DNA from: Candidatus Aminicenantes bacterium UBA647
Lineage (GTDB): Bacteria > Acidobacteriota > Aminicenantia > UBA2199
Assembly: GCA_002299555.1 (NCBI GenBank)
Contig: DBOL01000033.1
Span: 1-53,337 of the forward strand
Reading direction: 5' to 3'
Length of the DNA stretch: 53,337 nt
Positions 36,036 through 45,224 of this stretch are shown piece by piece. Position numbers and translations under genes: made by a program. Below the pieces are notes generated by a model, which was given only the letters and a program-made list of their open reading frames with translations, was not told the DNA's origin and did no database searches. The first letter of the stretch is position 1; the number at the start of each line of letters is the position of its first letter.

Positions 36036-37100
36036 TCATTTCCTGTATTTATAATATGCCGAACATGAACCCTCGAAGGAGACCATACATGCTCCAACGG
36101 GTTCTCTTGGTGTGCAGACTGTTCCGAATAACGGACACTCGGGAGGTGTTATAAGCCCTCTTAGGATCTCGCCACACCTGCAGTTCTTATTCTCAACTTC
36201 CTCAGGCATCTTAACCGGGAATTTTTTTTCAGCGTCATAAAGGCTGTATTTATCCTTCAATTTCAATCCGCTCCCCGGAATAATCCCGATACCTCTCCAC
36301 TTTGCATCAGTCACATCAAAAAGTTCATCAATGAATCCCTGAGCAAGCCTGTTCCCCTCTTCAGTTACGAGCTCTTTGTACAGATTGTCTATCTCTATTT
36401 CACGTTTCTCAATGAGTTGGATAAGCCTTAATGTACCCATAACCAGATCTTTTGGTTCAAATCCTGATATGACTGCAGGTTTATTATATTTCCCCGGGAG
36501 GAATTGCCAACTGTCAGACCCGGTAATTATACTCACATGCCCCGGAAGGATAAAACCATCAATCTTAACCTCTCCAAGTGCAAGGAGGGTATCAACTGCC
36601 GGTGGAGTAAGTTTATTTCCTGTTAAGATAGAAAAATTATTCACATTATCCTCAACTGCTTTTTTTAATGTTACAGCCTCTGTAGGAATAGTGGTTTCAA
36701 ATCCAACTGAAAGAAAAACAACTTCTGTATCTTTCTCTTTTTTTGCGATCTCTAATGCATCCATTGGTGAATAAACGATCTCGATCCTAACGCCTTCGCT
36801 TTTTAATTTTTGTAATGACGTATATGAGGCAGGAACTTTTATCATATCTCCAAAGGTCGCAAGCACTACCCCATGTTCTTTCTGAATCTCTATCGCTCTG
36901 TCGAGATATCCATTTGCTGTTACACAAACCGGGCACCCCGGCCCATCGATCAGATTCAAACCCTCTGGAAAAATATCTTTAACTCCTGTATGAAAAAAGG
37001 CAACGGTATGCGTCCCGCAAACTTCCATGATATTCATCGGTCTTTCTAATTTGTAGTTTTTCAATATCTCTGAATATTTAATTAACTGATCTTTGTTCAA
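36036..37100 (-). CDS. hypD: Hydrogenase maturation protein HypD
   Basis: Iron-sulfur scaffold that, with HypC, assembles the Fe(CN)2CO group of [NiFe] hydrogenases. 354 residues, starting at TTG 37100 with AGGAG ten bases upstream. Conserved motifs: MEVCGTHTVAFFHTG near residue 25, GPGCPVCVTANGYLDRAI near 54, FGDMIKVPASYTSL near 83, and the C-terminal cluster-binding Cys set in CRCGEILRG, CPLFGTVCTP and GACMVSFEGSCSAYY. First gene of a hypD-hypE-membrane protein-epimerase run on the minus strand. It implies a [NiFe] hydrogenase elsewhere in the genome. Confidence 0.96.
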   Translation of the reverse strand: MNKDQLIKYSEILKNYKLERPMNIMEVCGTHTVAFFHTGVKDIFPEGLNLIDGPGCPVCVTANGYLDRAIEIQKEHGVVLATFGDMIKVPASYTSLQKLKSEGVRIEIVYSPMDALEIAKKEKDTEVVFLSVGFETTIPTEAVTLKKAVEDNVNNFSILTGNKLTPPAVDTLLALGEVKIDGFILPGHVSIITGSDSWQFLPGKYNKPAVISGFEPKDLVMGTLRLIQLIEKREIEIDNLYKELVTEEGNRLAQGFIDELFDVTDAKWRGIGIIPGSGLKLKDKYSLYDAEKKFPVKMPEEVENKNCRCGEILRGLITPPECPLFGTVCTPREPVGACMVSFEGSCSAYYKYRK

Positions 37101-37280
37101 GTGTATTATTCTCCTGTATGAAGTATGAGGTTTAAATATCAGATAAAAAAATATGTGTCAAGAAGCAACCCTCTAACACAAGATATATGTTGTTTTATTT
37201 TAATGTGTCTGGATTCAATAATTGTTTTGATTTCGATCTGGAATAATGTTAAATTTATATCATCCAGAGGAGGATAGAAA

Positions 37281-38522
37281 ATGAAACTCAAACACTACTT
37301 TTATTATATTATTTCAATAATGGTTATTTTTCCACTTGCAGGCTCTGCAAAAACAGATCAATCAATTTTAGAGAATGCAAGAAAGATCCATGAGAGAATT
37401 CTCACTATTGATACTCATACAGATACTCCTATGATGCTCCGCTCACCTTCATTTGATATAGGAAAATCGAATGATCCGAAAAAGAGGGGTGGGAAGGTAG
37501 ATTTCCCAAGGATGAAAGAGGGGGGCCTTGATGCTGTTTTTTTTGCAGTTTTTGTGGGGCAGGGTCCAAGAACACAGGAAGGGCGTGAAAAGGCAAAACA
37601 AAATGCACTATCACAATTTAAACTTATAAAAAAAGCTGCAAGCGATTATCCGGAACTTGCCGAGCTTGCTCTCAGATCGTCCGATGCTGAAGAGATCGAG
37701 AAAAAGGGGAAAAGAGCAATTTTTATAGGAATAGAGAACGGTTATCCTATCGGGACAGATATTTCCCTCGTAAACATGTTCTATGACCTCGGAGGAAGAT
37801 ATATTACTCTCTGCCATACAGAGAACAATGACATATGCGACTCATCTACGGATAGAAAAGGTGAAGAGCATGGAGGATTGAGCGAATTCGGGAAAAAGGT
37901 TGTAAAAGAGATGAACAGGATAGGCATGATCATCGATGTATCTCACATTTCAGATAAATCATTTTATGACGTCCTGAAAACTTCCAAAGCTCCCGTAATC
38001 GCATCGCATTCCTGTGCCAGGGCAATCTGTGACAATCCGAGAAACCTGACAGACGATATGCTGAAACTTCTTGCCGAAAAAAACGGAGTGATCCAGCTGT
38101 GTATACTTAGTGAATATATAAAAAAACCGAAACCTTATCCTGCGAGAGATAATGCTTTCAAAAAACTTCGTGCTGAATACGAAAACTATTCAACACTTCC
38201 AGAAAAAGAGAAAGAGAAAGTAAGAGAAAAATGGTATGAACTAACCAGAAAATATCCAAGAGAACTAGCTTCAGTTGCTGAGGCCGTTGACCACATTGAC
38301 CATATAGTAAAGGTTGCCGGGATAGACCATGTAGGAATAGGGACTGACTTTGACGGAGGCGGTGCACTTTCCGACTGTTATGACTCGAGTGAACTGTGGA
38401 GAATAACCTATGAACTTGTTAAAAGAGGTTATTCCGAAGTAGATATAAAAAAAATATGGGGAGGAAATTTTTTCCGTGTATTTAAAAAGATCGAGGATAT
38501 CTCAAAAAAACAAATGAACTAG
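37281..38522 (+). CDS. Membrane dipeptidase (peptidase M19), exported
   Basis: Zinc dipeptidase of the renal dipeptidase family, cleaving dipeptides including L,D types. 413 residues with AGGAGGATAGAAA before ATG 37281. Signal peptide (about 1-22). Metal and active-site residues: TIDTHTDTP near 42-50 (HxD), the bridging Glu in GIENGYP near 148, His in TLCHTENND near 172, and VSHISDKSF and ASHSCARAICDNPRN near 222 and 243. GIGTDFDGGG near 353 is the C-terminal family motif. Extracytoplasmic. Single gene, convergent with the metalloregulator. Confidence 0.93.
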   Translation: MKLKHYFYYIISIMVIFPLAGSAKTDQSILENARKIHERILTIDTHTDTPMMLRSPSFDIGKSNDPKKRGGKVDFPRMKEGGLDAVFFAVFVGQGPRTQEGREKAKQNALSQFKLIKKAASDYPELAELALRSSDAEEIEKKGKRAIFIGIENGYPIGTDISLVNMFYDLGGRYITLCHTENNDICDSSTDRKGEEHGGLSEFGKKVVKEMNRIGMIIDVSHISDKSFYDVLKTSKAPVIASHSCARAICDNPRNLTDDMLKLLAEKNGVIQLCILSEYIKKPKPYPARDNAFKKLRAEYENYSTLPEKEKEKVREKWYELTRKYPRELASVAEAVDHIDHIVKVAGIDHVGIGTDFDGGGALSDCYDSSELWRITYELVKRGYSEVDIKKIWGGNFFRVFKKIEDISKKQMN

Positions 38523-38542
38523 ATTATCCTGCAAAACACATA

Positions 38543-38974
38543 TCAGTTTTTAACAGATTTTTTTAGTTCTTCAAAACAGGCAGGATCACTATCAGATAAC
38601 GAAATTATATGACTGAGTAGTTTTATAATTTTGCTGTACGACTCTTCGCTGAGATCATGCTCTATCCGACAGGCATCTTCTTCGGCTGTTTCCTCATCAA
38701 CATTGAGGATATCATGAAAAAATTTTGTGAGTGTTGTGTGACGTTCATAGAGCCTTTCTGCTCTTTTGCGGCCTTCATCAGTAAGTTCAATGTGCCCGTA
38801 ATGCTCATGTTCAATATATCCCTTTGCACCAAGTTTTTTTAACGCACCAATGACAGATGATGATTTTACACCAAGCCTGTTAACCAGGTCTTTGACCCTT
38901 GCAATTTTCTTATCAAGAGAGACTATATATATTGCTTCCAGATAATCTTCGAGACTTTGACTTAATTTTTCCAC
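38543..38974 (-). CDS. DtxR/MntR family metal-dependent transcriptional regulator
   Basis: 143 residues from GTG 38974 with AAGGGG six bases upstream. N-terminal winged helix (about 1-65: SLEDYLEAIY, VKDLVNRLGVKSSSVIGALKKL) and dimerisation/metal domain (about 70-143). Metal ligands: Asp10, Glu13 and His79 as in MntR, but Cys102, Glu105 and His106 (DACRIEHDLS) as in DtxR/IdeR, so Mn versus Fe is ambiguous. There is no SH3-like third domain, which makes it MntR-sized. A palindromic operator in its own leader (39005-39018) implies autoregulation. No transporter gene is adjacent. Confidence 0.9.
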   Translation of the reverse strand: MEKLSQSLEDYLEAIYIVSLDKKIARVKDLVNRLGVKSSSVIGALKKLGAKGYIEHEHYGHIELTDEGRKRAERLYERHTTLTKFFHDILNVDEETAEEDACRIEHDLSEESYSKIIKLLSHIISLSDSDPACFEELKKSVKN

Positions 38975-39004
38975 ATTTATCCCCTTCTACTCAACCTGTT
39001 TTAT

Positions 39005-39042
39005 TTAGGCTTCCCTAAGAATTGTAGCCTGCTTTTATTATA
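39005..39042 (-). promoter_or_regulatory. Promoter and DtxR-type operator of the metalloregulator gene
   Basis: Palindrome TTAGG-CTTC-CCTAA (39005-39018) matches the half-sites of DtxR-family boxes. On the minus strand an extended -10 TGTTATAAT (TATAAT at 39037-39042) lies just upstream, so the operator covers about +12 to +25 of the transcript, a place where binding would block transcription. Confidence 0.6.
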
Positions 39043-39074
39043 ACATAAAAAACAGATACAAAAAGGGGACATAA

Positions 39075-41279
39075 CTATTTCAGGGGATAGTCCCGTACCT
39101 GAAATTTGTGGATACAATCCCCTCTATTCCGGGACCGGTCGGCATCCCCATGCCATTTTCCGCCACCATTATGGCCCGTCCCCACTGGTGAAGTACAGAA
39201 CCGGTGCTGGGAGATATAAGATGCCTGTGGGGTGTATTGATAGACCTCCAGCCTCCCCTCAGCATAGAAAATCATTTTATAGAAATGGTTGTAGCACATG
39301 ATGCAGTGGACATCGCCGGAACTCTGCCCTTGGGGCCTGCCGGTGGGATCAGGAGACTTGTCAGGGAATCTGGGATTCCGGGCCCCGTTCTCCAGGGTGT
39401 AAGAGACCAGCTCCCCGGATGCTTCCTTGACCAGATTGTTGGAAAATATCATCCGGGTACCAATCTCTTTGTCCCCATGGTGATCCCCTTTCACCGAATG
39501 GGCCAGTTCGTGGGCCACGGTCACCTTTACATTATCGTTCCACTGTCTCTGGGTGGTGTCTGCTTTATAAGCTTCCGTCAGGTTATCCCAATCCGAAAGA
39601 AGCAAATTCCCGATCTCAATACTGGTCACATCTTTTGGGGTCTTTTTCTCTTTATCAATAGGATTTGTTTCACCCGATATCGTCCCTCCCAGATCAGCCA
39701 GCCGGAGAATCACCCCATGCTGGGTCCCCTTTTTAAATTCCTTTGAATAGTAGTTCGCCACTCGGTCTTTTAATTCCCCTTTTTTCATTTCCACCACTCT
39801 GATCCCCGAGGCCCGCTGAAAAAGATTTAAACCCTGAAGGATCTTTTGTTTCCGGTCTTCATCCTGGTATTCCACCAGAAGTTCCTTCACACCGGGTCTC
39901 AGCCGGGTGTGTTCCTCTCGGGCAAATACCCCCCGGTACTCTTCGTAAAGGGTCAATCCGTCACCAGCCTTCCCATTCAGCTCCGGTTTTGTTTCCCTGT
40001 CCCAATCCCCGTTCAGGTTCTTTCCATAGATCCGGTGGTCTTTCTCCCAGGAATCCACAATTTTATTCTCATTCTCATCATAAGGGAGATGAAGTACCGG
40101 CTTCCCGTTATAGTCGGTATTCACTGTCTCCCGGATATCATCCATTACGGTTTCCACCTTCAGTTTTCCGAAGGCACCATAATCTCTTATTTCCAGTTCC
40201 ATAGTAAAGCGGCTCACCGGCTCCTTTGTCCGGATCACATTTTTACTAATCTCCATGACTTCAGCACTGGCCGAAGATGTGTCAAACCGGATATCAGCAC
40301 TCCCCTCCACGGAATTTTCCTTGTTCAAGCACTCCCCGGGTTCTTCCGACACATCCTCCAGTGACAGTTGTATGGGGAGAGCCACCGGATTTTTATCTTT
40401 GGTATAAACACGGATCCGCACCCGTTTTCCCGGTTCCGGCTCCATAGATTTGAATTCCGACAAGTTCTCTACAGTAACATAATAAACAGGTTTAACAATG
40501 TTTGAAGGTGAAAGACTCCAGGTGGTTTTAATGAAAGTGCCATGTCTGTCATATATATCTGATCCTTCAAGTGATCCAGGCTTGGAAGGCAATAAATGTC
40601 CCTGCTCTTCTTTTGCTGATTTGAACCATGTCGAAATATCTGTTAACTCTTTTTGATTACCGGGAAGGAAACCAACTCCTGAAGTTAATCCTGTTGAAAA
40701 ATTCCCTTTATCCAATCCTTTAAGAAGTGCCATAAAATAAGCCCTTACCGGAGTTACCTCTATTTTATTAACTGCACTCTTCGTTGCGCCATCCATTTCC
40801 CGCTTCCATTTTATCTCAGGGTTACCTCCTGAGAAGCCGACATCATACTTTTTATCATTTATATCGATCATAAGAGAGCCAGCCTCGCCATATTCATTAA
40901 TATCATTAGATGAACCGTTCCCTGAAATTTTTTCTGTCATAGTAACAGTCCCGAAACTGAGAACTCGAGTAGCAGTTATTGTGGTTGTAGCACTTACCGG
41001 TCCCGACCACGTTGCCGATCCTTCTTCGGTATATCTGTCGTTGAATACAACACTGCCGGTTGTAGTTTCGATCAGATCTATCTCTTCCGAAACACCCATA
41101 AAGCTTGTAGATTTACTGACTTTTCGATCAATAGTAAAAGATCCTCTCCACACTTTTAACGTTAGCCATTTATTACTGGCCGATTTTTGTTCAGCACTTA
41201 CCTGCAGCAGAGCAGAAGTAATTAAAAGAGTTAATATCACTACAAATATTTTTATTCCATTTATTGATTTTATAGACAT
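39075..41279 (-). CDS. Exported metzincin-like metalloprotease with calcium-type repeats; gene of mosaic composition
   Basis: 734 residues; GAGGGG lies before ATG 41279 and a signal peptide covers about 1-29. The N-terminal beta-rich region (30-280) has no recognised domain. A DENENKIVDSWE...GDGLTLYEEYRG segment (about 401-450) resembles thrombospondin-3/EF-like calcium loops. The catalytic site is AHELAHSVKGDHHGD: His590, Glu591, His594 and His600 in HExxHxxxxxH form. Several Cys near the C terminus (CIMCYNH, RFCTS, GDCIH) may form disulfides. Bases 39121-40440 are far richer in G+C (62-63% in two hand-counted 60-base rows) than 40441-41279 (32-37%), so the protease half seems to have a different origin from the N-terminal half. 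Confidence 0.75.
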   Translation of the reverse strand: MSIKSINGIKIFVVILTLLITSALLQVSAEQKSASNKWLTLKVWRGSFTIDRKVSKSTSFMGVSEEIDLIETTTGSVVFNDRYTEEGSATWSGPVSATTTITATRVLSFGTVTMTEKISGNGSSNDINEYGEAGSLMIDINDKKYDVGFSGGNPEIKWKREMDGATKSAVNKIEVTPVRAYFMALLKGLDKGNFSTGLTSGVGFLPGNQKELTDISTWFKSAKEEQGHLLPSKPGSLEGSDIYDRHGTFIKTTWSLSPSNIVKPVYYVTVENLSEFKSMEPEPGKRVRIRVYTKDKNPVALPIQLSLEDVSEEPGECLNKENSVEGSADIRFDTSSASAEVMEISKNVIRTKEPVSRFTMELEIRDYGAFGKLKVETVMDDIRETVNTDYNGKPVLHLPYDENENKIVDSWEKDHRIYGKNLNGDWDRETKPELNGKAGDGLTLYEEYRGVFAREEHTRLRPGVKELLVEYQDEDRKQKILQGLNLFQRASGIRVVEMKKGELKDRVANYYSKEFKKGTQHGVILRLADLGGTISGETNPIDKEKKTPKDVTSIEIGNLLLSDWDNLTEAYKADTTQRQWNDNVKVTVAHELAHSVKGDHHGDKEIGTRMIFSNNLVKEASGELVSYTLENGARNPRFPDKSPDPTGRPQGQSSGDVHCIMCYNHFYKMIFYAEGRLEVYQYTPQASYISQHRFCTSPVGTGHNGGGKWHGDADRSRNRGDCIHKFQVRDYPLK

Positions 41280-41300
41280 TGCATCCCCTCAAGCAATTTT

Positions 41301-41313
41301 AACCAAAATGGTT
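41301..41313. promoter_or_regulatory. Small palindrome in a divergent intergenic region
   Basis: AACCA-AAA-TGGTT lies between the divergent metalloprotease and propeller genes, just upstream of a plus-strand promoter-like pair TTGACA (41318-41323), 16 bases, TACAAA (41340-41345). It could be a shared operator. Confidence 0.3.
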
Positions 41314-41391
41314 TAGTTTGACAAGTGCAAAAAGAATCATACAAAGTTTGAATTATAACTTCCATTTGTTAATATTCAGGAAGGAGTTCAA

Positions 41392-43716
41392 ATGAAATAT
41401 TATTCACTTTTTGTGATATTTAGTCTGTTAATTTTCCAGGTATTACCGGGAACCCAGGTTACAGAAGTTAATTTTCTTGATTCAATAAAAATCAAGCACA
41501 ACGGTTTCGGACCTTTAATGGTCAAATATGATGAAGGGCGGAACAGAGTGATACTGATAAACACAAACAGCTCCTCCATATCATTAATAAATGGAAGGGA
41601 TAAAAAAGTTGTGAATATCCCCGTGGATGGGAGGGCTCCTCAATATCTTAAGGAAGAGTCGTTTGCAATCAACAAGAAGAATGGGAATATATATATGATA
41701 GGCCGGAAAACACTCTGTATAGTCTATCCTGAGAGTAAAACTTCCACAACGTTTAATACCAGGTTTCAGTATGAGATGGTAGCGATTGATGACAGTACGG
41801 GTAATTGCTTCCTGGCCGGAAGAGAGAGCAGGGAGATTGCTTTTCTTGATCTGAAAAAAGGGAAGTTCAGATTTGTTAAAAGTTTTAATCGAACTGAAAA
41901 AATGATGAACCTGAACCAAACGCCCCCTCCTCCAATAAGAAAGATAGTTGCTGATCCCGAATTGAGAAAAGTTTTTGTTTTCGACGGATACACTTCATCT
42001 CTTTATATCCTTGATATCACCAGTGGCAAAAAAATCGGAAAAAGAGTTTTAAATATCAAAAAGGGGAAGAGATTCCATTTCGCTGGCTTTGATCATTTAA
42101 CCCATCACTTATATCTGGTCACGGAGACAGAGAAAAGAAAAGTCGTTCAGGCTCTTAAGATCGACTGTCTGAACGGGAATGACATCTATGTAGATCTTCC
42201 GGAACTAACTGAAGGAGTTGGCATTAACCTTAACGTGGAAAAAGATGAGATCTATATTCCGTATGACAATCATCCTGCAGTTCATATAGTCAATTTTAAA
42301 GAAGGAGGATCCTATATTAAGGTTGAAATCCCGTCATACGGAAATGATGCTACAGCAATTGATAAGAGAAAAAATCTCCTTTATGTTGCCAGTTGGGCTT
42401 ATGGAGAGATATATGTGATCGATCTTAAAAAACAAAAATTAATAAAAAGGATAAGAAATATCGGAATACTCCCTCACATGTTCTCCATCGCATTTGATCC
42501 GGAGAGCAATAGCTTATACATTCCCCTCGGCGCAACGGCGGTTAACGGGTCCTTCGGCTCAGCAATAACAGTTCTCGACACAAATAATTGGGAAAAACAT
42601 AAAATAAGAACCGGATGGGCCCCTATTGATCTTATCGAACAGGATAAGGACGGTTCATTTCTGGTTTTTAATACTGAAAGTGAATTTGCAAAAGTCATGC
42701 CTGACGGAAATGTAGAATTCCACAAACTCCCCTTTCCTTACCCTGTTGCGGTTGCGAAATCGGCGAAAGGAAATACATTCCTCTCTTACGGACCTCACCA
42801 ATCATATTGGCCCGCTGTTTACATTTGGGGAGCAAAGAACGGGATTCTTGAGATCGAAAAGGAGACATTTCAGGTCTTCGACAGGCGAATCCCCAGGCTT
42901 GCTCAGAAGATCGTCTTCGATAAAAGGGATGGGCTTTACGGACTTCAGAACAGTTGGGGAAAAGAGAATTTCTTTCTCACATTTTTCCCGGATGGAATCA
43001 GGATGTTCTCTCCTCAGGAAAGGATATATTTTTATACAAGCATCCAGAGAGAGAATATTCCCCGGATTCTTAAATATGACGAAGAAGCAGACAATATATA
43101 TGTAGTCAGGACAGGAGAAAAAGATACTGACGGTGGTTCTCTCCTGATCATAAATGCAAAGGACAACCTGCTGAGAAAAAATATCAGGACCGGGCTTACA
43201 CCGACCGATCTTCAATTCGACAAATCACACATTTACATTTCGAATTTTGATTCTGATTCTGTGACTAAAGTAGATAAAAAAACGTTTGAAACATCGGATA
43301 TCCGTTCAGGGGAAAAGCCACTCCGCATTCTAAAAAATAATAACTCTCTCTTCGTAATGAACCATATTGGCAAAAATATTCTGATTGTCGGGGAAAAAAG
43401 AACAAACATTATGATCCCTAACGGGATGTTACCTGACAATATGGTGCTAATTGGGAATACTATTTATATCTCAGCGCACAACAGCAAAAAATTCTCCCTT
43501 TTCTCTCTTGACCCGGAGACAAGACAAATTACAAATTTATTCAACTTTTCATACCCCTACGGAGATACATCATTTAATAATTCAAACACAGCATTCTATT
43601 TAAGAGGACAATTCGGGGATTCAATTTATGAGATATCACAGATCAAAGCCGGAAAAGATGGAAAAATATGGGTAACGGATCTCTTATCCGGGAGATTGTT
43701 TATTATAGAAATATAA
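41392..43716 (+). CDS. Exported beta-propeller protein (YVTN/NHL-like repeats)
   Basis: 774 residues with GGAG nine bases before ATG 41392. Signal peptide (about 1-20), then many roughly 45-residue repeats of the form 'IAxDxxxxxLYVxxxxxxxIxVIDLxxxK' (for example TAIDKRKNLLYVASW, EIYVIDLKKQK, SIAFDPESNSLYIPLG, LQFDKSHIYIS). The number suggests two propeller domains. There are no catalytic motifs. Such proteins bind ligands or proteins outside the inner membrane, or act in surface layers. It is divergent from the metalloprotease and convergent with the CARDB gene (three bases apart). Specific role unknown. Confidence 0.75.
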   Translation: MKYYSLFVIFSLLIFQVLPGTQVTEVNFLDSIKIKHNGFGPLMVKYDEGRNRVILINTNSSSISLINGRDKKVVNIPVDGRAPQYLKEESFAINKKNGNIYMIGRKTLCIVYPESKTSTTFNTRFQYEMVAIDDSTGNCFLAGRESREIAFLDLKKGKFRFVKSFNRTEKMMNLNQTPPPPIRKIVADPELRKVFVFDGYTSSLYILDITSGKKIGKRVLNIKKGKRFHFAGFDHLTHHLYLVTETEKRKVVQALKIDCLNGNDIYVDLPELTEGVGINLNVEKDEIYIPYDNHPAVHIVNFKEGGSYIKVEIPSYGNDATAIDKRKNLLYVASWAYGEIYVIDLKKQKLIKRIRNIGILPHMFSIAFDPESNSLYIPLGATAVNGSFGSAITVLDTNNWEKHKIRTGWAPIDLIEQDKDGSFLVFNTESEFAKVMPDGNVEFHKLPFPYPVAVAKSAKGNTFLSYGPHQSYWPAVYIWGAKNGILEIEKETFQVFDRRIPRLAQKIVFDKRDGLYGLQNSWGKENFFLTFFPDGIRMFSPQERIYFYTSIQRENIPRILKYDEEADNIYVVRTGEKDTDGGSLLIINAKDNLLRKNIRTGLTPTDLQFDKSHIYISNFDSDSVTKVDKKTFETSDIRSGEKPLRILKNNNSLFVMNHIGKNILIVGEKRTNIMIPNGMLPDNMVLIGNTIYISAHNSKKFSLFSLDPETRQITNLFNFSYPYGDTSFNNSNTAFYLRGQFGDSIYEISQIKAGKDGKIWVTDLLSGRLFIIEI

Positions 43717-43719
43717 TTA

Positions 43720-45138
43720 TTACTCCAGCTCCATTTTAGCAGGAAGCTCTTCACCTTCGTCAGATTGTTTGCAAAATTTTTCTATGGGTATTTTTCTTAG
43801 TGTTTTTTTTATCGGATCGACCTCCCACACATACTTATCCCAGGTCGCATACTTAAAATGGTACTTCACAGGTGATGTTTTACAGGTCTGCCAAAAAGGT
43901 AAATAGGCTACGCCTGATCCTCCTAACAAAAGGTTGAATTTCTTGCTTTTTGGTTCAAAAGTTACCTTTGTTTCTCCGAAAACAAGTTTGAATCTGCGTG
44001 GAGGGACTTTCGTTGAGCCACCTTCCGGAAGTACTATTATATTTAATTTCTCAGCAACTCCTCCCTTTTTACAGAACTTTGTACCGGTGATCTTCCAAAC
44101 CATTTTTTCGTCTGTATTAACTTCCCAGAAAAAATCGGTCCAAGTAGCATGTTTTAAATGAAAGATGTAAGGCCTGATCTGACATTTCCGCCATTCTTTA
44201 CTTATAGAGATATCGAGGCCTGCATTTCTTATGATCAGGTCATAAGTTTTGGGAGTGTAATAAAGTGTAGAACCTGCAAGAGACATGGAGATCTTCGATG
44301 GTTCTTTTTGTGCAATCATTAAGAATCCCCGAAAAACATTGTTCTCAACAGAACTCTCTTTGATTTTCCCCTCCGGATCAAGAACTGCACCAAGATAATA
44401 TCTTCCATCCTCAAGTGGTTTGGGAAGGCGAAGCTTAATATCAGGTTTTAACTCTATTTCCCCTCCGGCCTCAACACCGGGAACCTTGACATGACCATGT
44501 TCCAGCAACCTCACACCCTCCGTCCCAACTTCAATGGAATACTTCTTTAAAGGTATCTGGAAATTTTTTGATAGCAGCAGATCAAGGTCTACTTCCTCTG
44601 AAGGCGCAGTACCGGTGTTCTTAATGGCAATAGAAACTTTTTCTCCTATCTGCTCTCCCGGAGAAACATTAACAGGATAACTAAGCTCTACACTAAGATT
44701 CGGGAAAGGACGAAATGTAAGTTCAAAACTATTTATTACCGTATTCGATTTTTTATCACTGAGAATTATCTGATACCCGGGACGACCGATACCGGATCTT
44801 ACTTTTTCAAGCAACCCCCTGTATTCCGATTTCCCGAACTTGATTTTCATATGCCCTTTCTCGATCTTATGTGCCCATGAAATCTCTCCTTTCTCGATCT
44901 TCCCAAATCGGGCAATGACAAAATCATCCTTAGTGGCAAACTCAATGTTCAATCTGACTCCGGATTTTTCAACATCAGACAGAATCTTCATGACATCGTC
45001 GGCATTTATCATAATATTTCTTTTTTTAACTAATTGCGGGCCAGGGGGATCGATCCGGACAAGCTTGATATCTCCCTGATTTGCTGAAATTATGGAAAAA
45101 GTAAAAATAATAGAAAACAATATGACCTTTAACTTCAT
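43720..45138 (-). CDS. Exported CARDB-domain protein with a duplicated two-cysteine module
   Basis: 472 residues; GGGGGG lies before ATG 45138, and a signal peptide covers about 1-20. Residues 145-275 form a CARDB-like immunoglobulin fold (LSVELSYPVNVSPGEQIGE, KNTGTAPSEEVDL, DPEGKIKESSVENNVFRG). Two copies of an unrecognised module follow exactly 100 residues apart: Trp316-Lys357 and Trp416-Lys457. They share W-x2-C, P, H-x-K-x-ATW, WEV, KI and KFCK, with 18 of 42 positions identical by eye. Each copy has two Cys (319/356 and 419/456), probably a disulfide. Possibly an adhesin or surface-binding protein; function unknown. Confidence 0.7.
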   Translation of the reverse strand: MKLKVILFSIIFTFSIISANQGDIKLVRIDPPGPQLVKKRNIMINADDVMKILSDVEKSGVRLNIEFATKDDFVIARFGKIEKGEISWAHKIEKGHMKIKFGKSEYRGLLEKVRSGIGRPGYQIILSDKKSNTVINSFELTFRPFPNLSVELSYPVNVSPGEQIGEKVSIAIKNTGTAPSEEVDLDLLLSKNFQIPLKKYSIEVGTEGVRLLEHGHVKVPGVEAGGEIELKPDIKLRLPKPLEDGRYYLGAVLDPEGKIKESSVENNVFRGFLMIAQKEPSKISMSLAGSTLYYTPKTYDLIIRNAGLDISISKEWRKCQIRPYIFHLKHATWTDFFWEVNTDEKMVWKITGTKFCKKGGVAEKLNIIVLPEGGSTKVPPRRFKLVFGETKVTFEPKSKKFNLLLGGSGVAYLPFWQTCKTSPVKYHFKYATWDKYVWEVDPIKKTLRKIPIEKFCKQSDEGEELPAKMELE

Positions 45139-45224
45139 GATTCCCCCCTTTAAATCTAATTAAATCGGTTAACCTGAAATTGAAATTCTATTTCTTTACA
45201 AATAAAAAACTGCAACGAATAAAT

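Noticed and set aside
36454..36463. GGTTCAAATC, a tRNA T-loop-like string
   Set aside because: It lies inside the hypD coding sequence, and no acceptor stem or anticodon arm can be paired around it.
39204..40364. Long open frames opposite the metalloprotease gene
   Set aside because: They arise from the G+C-rich antisense strand, have no ribosome-binding sites, and encode no recognisable protein.
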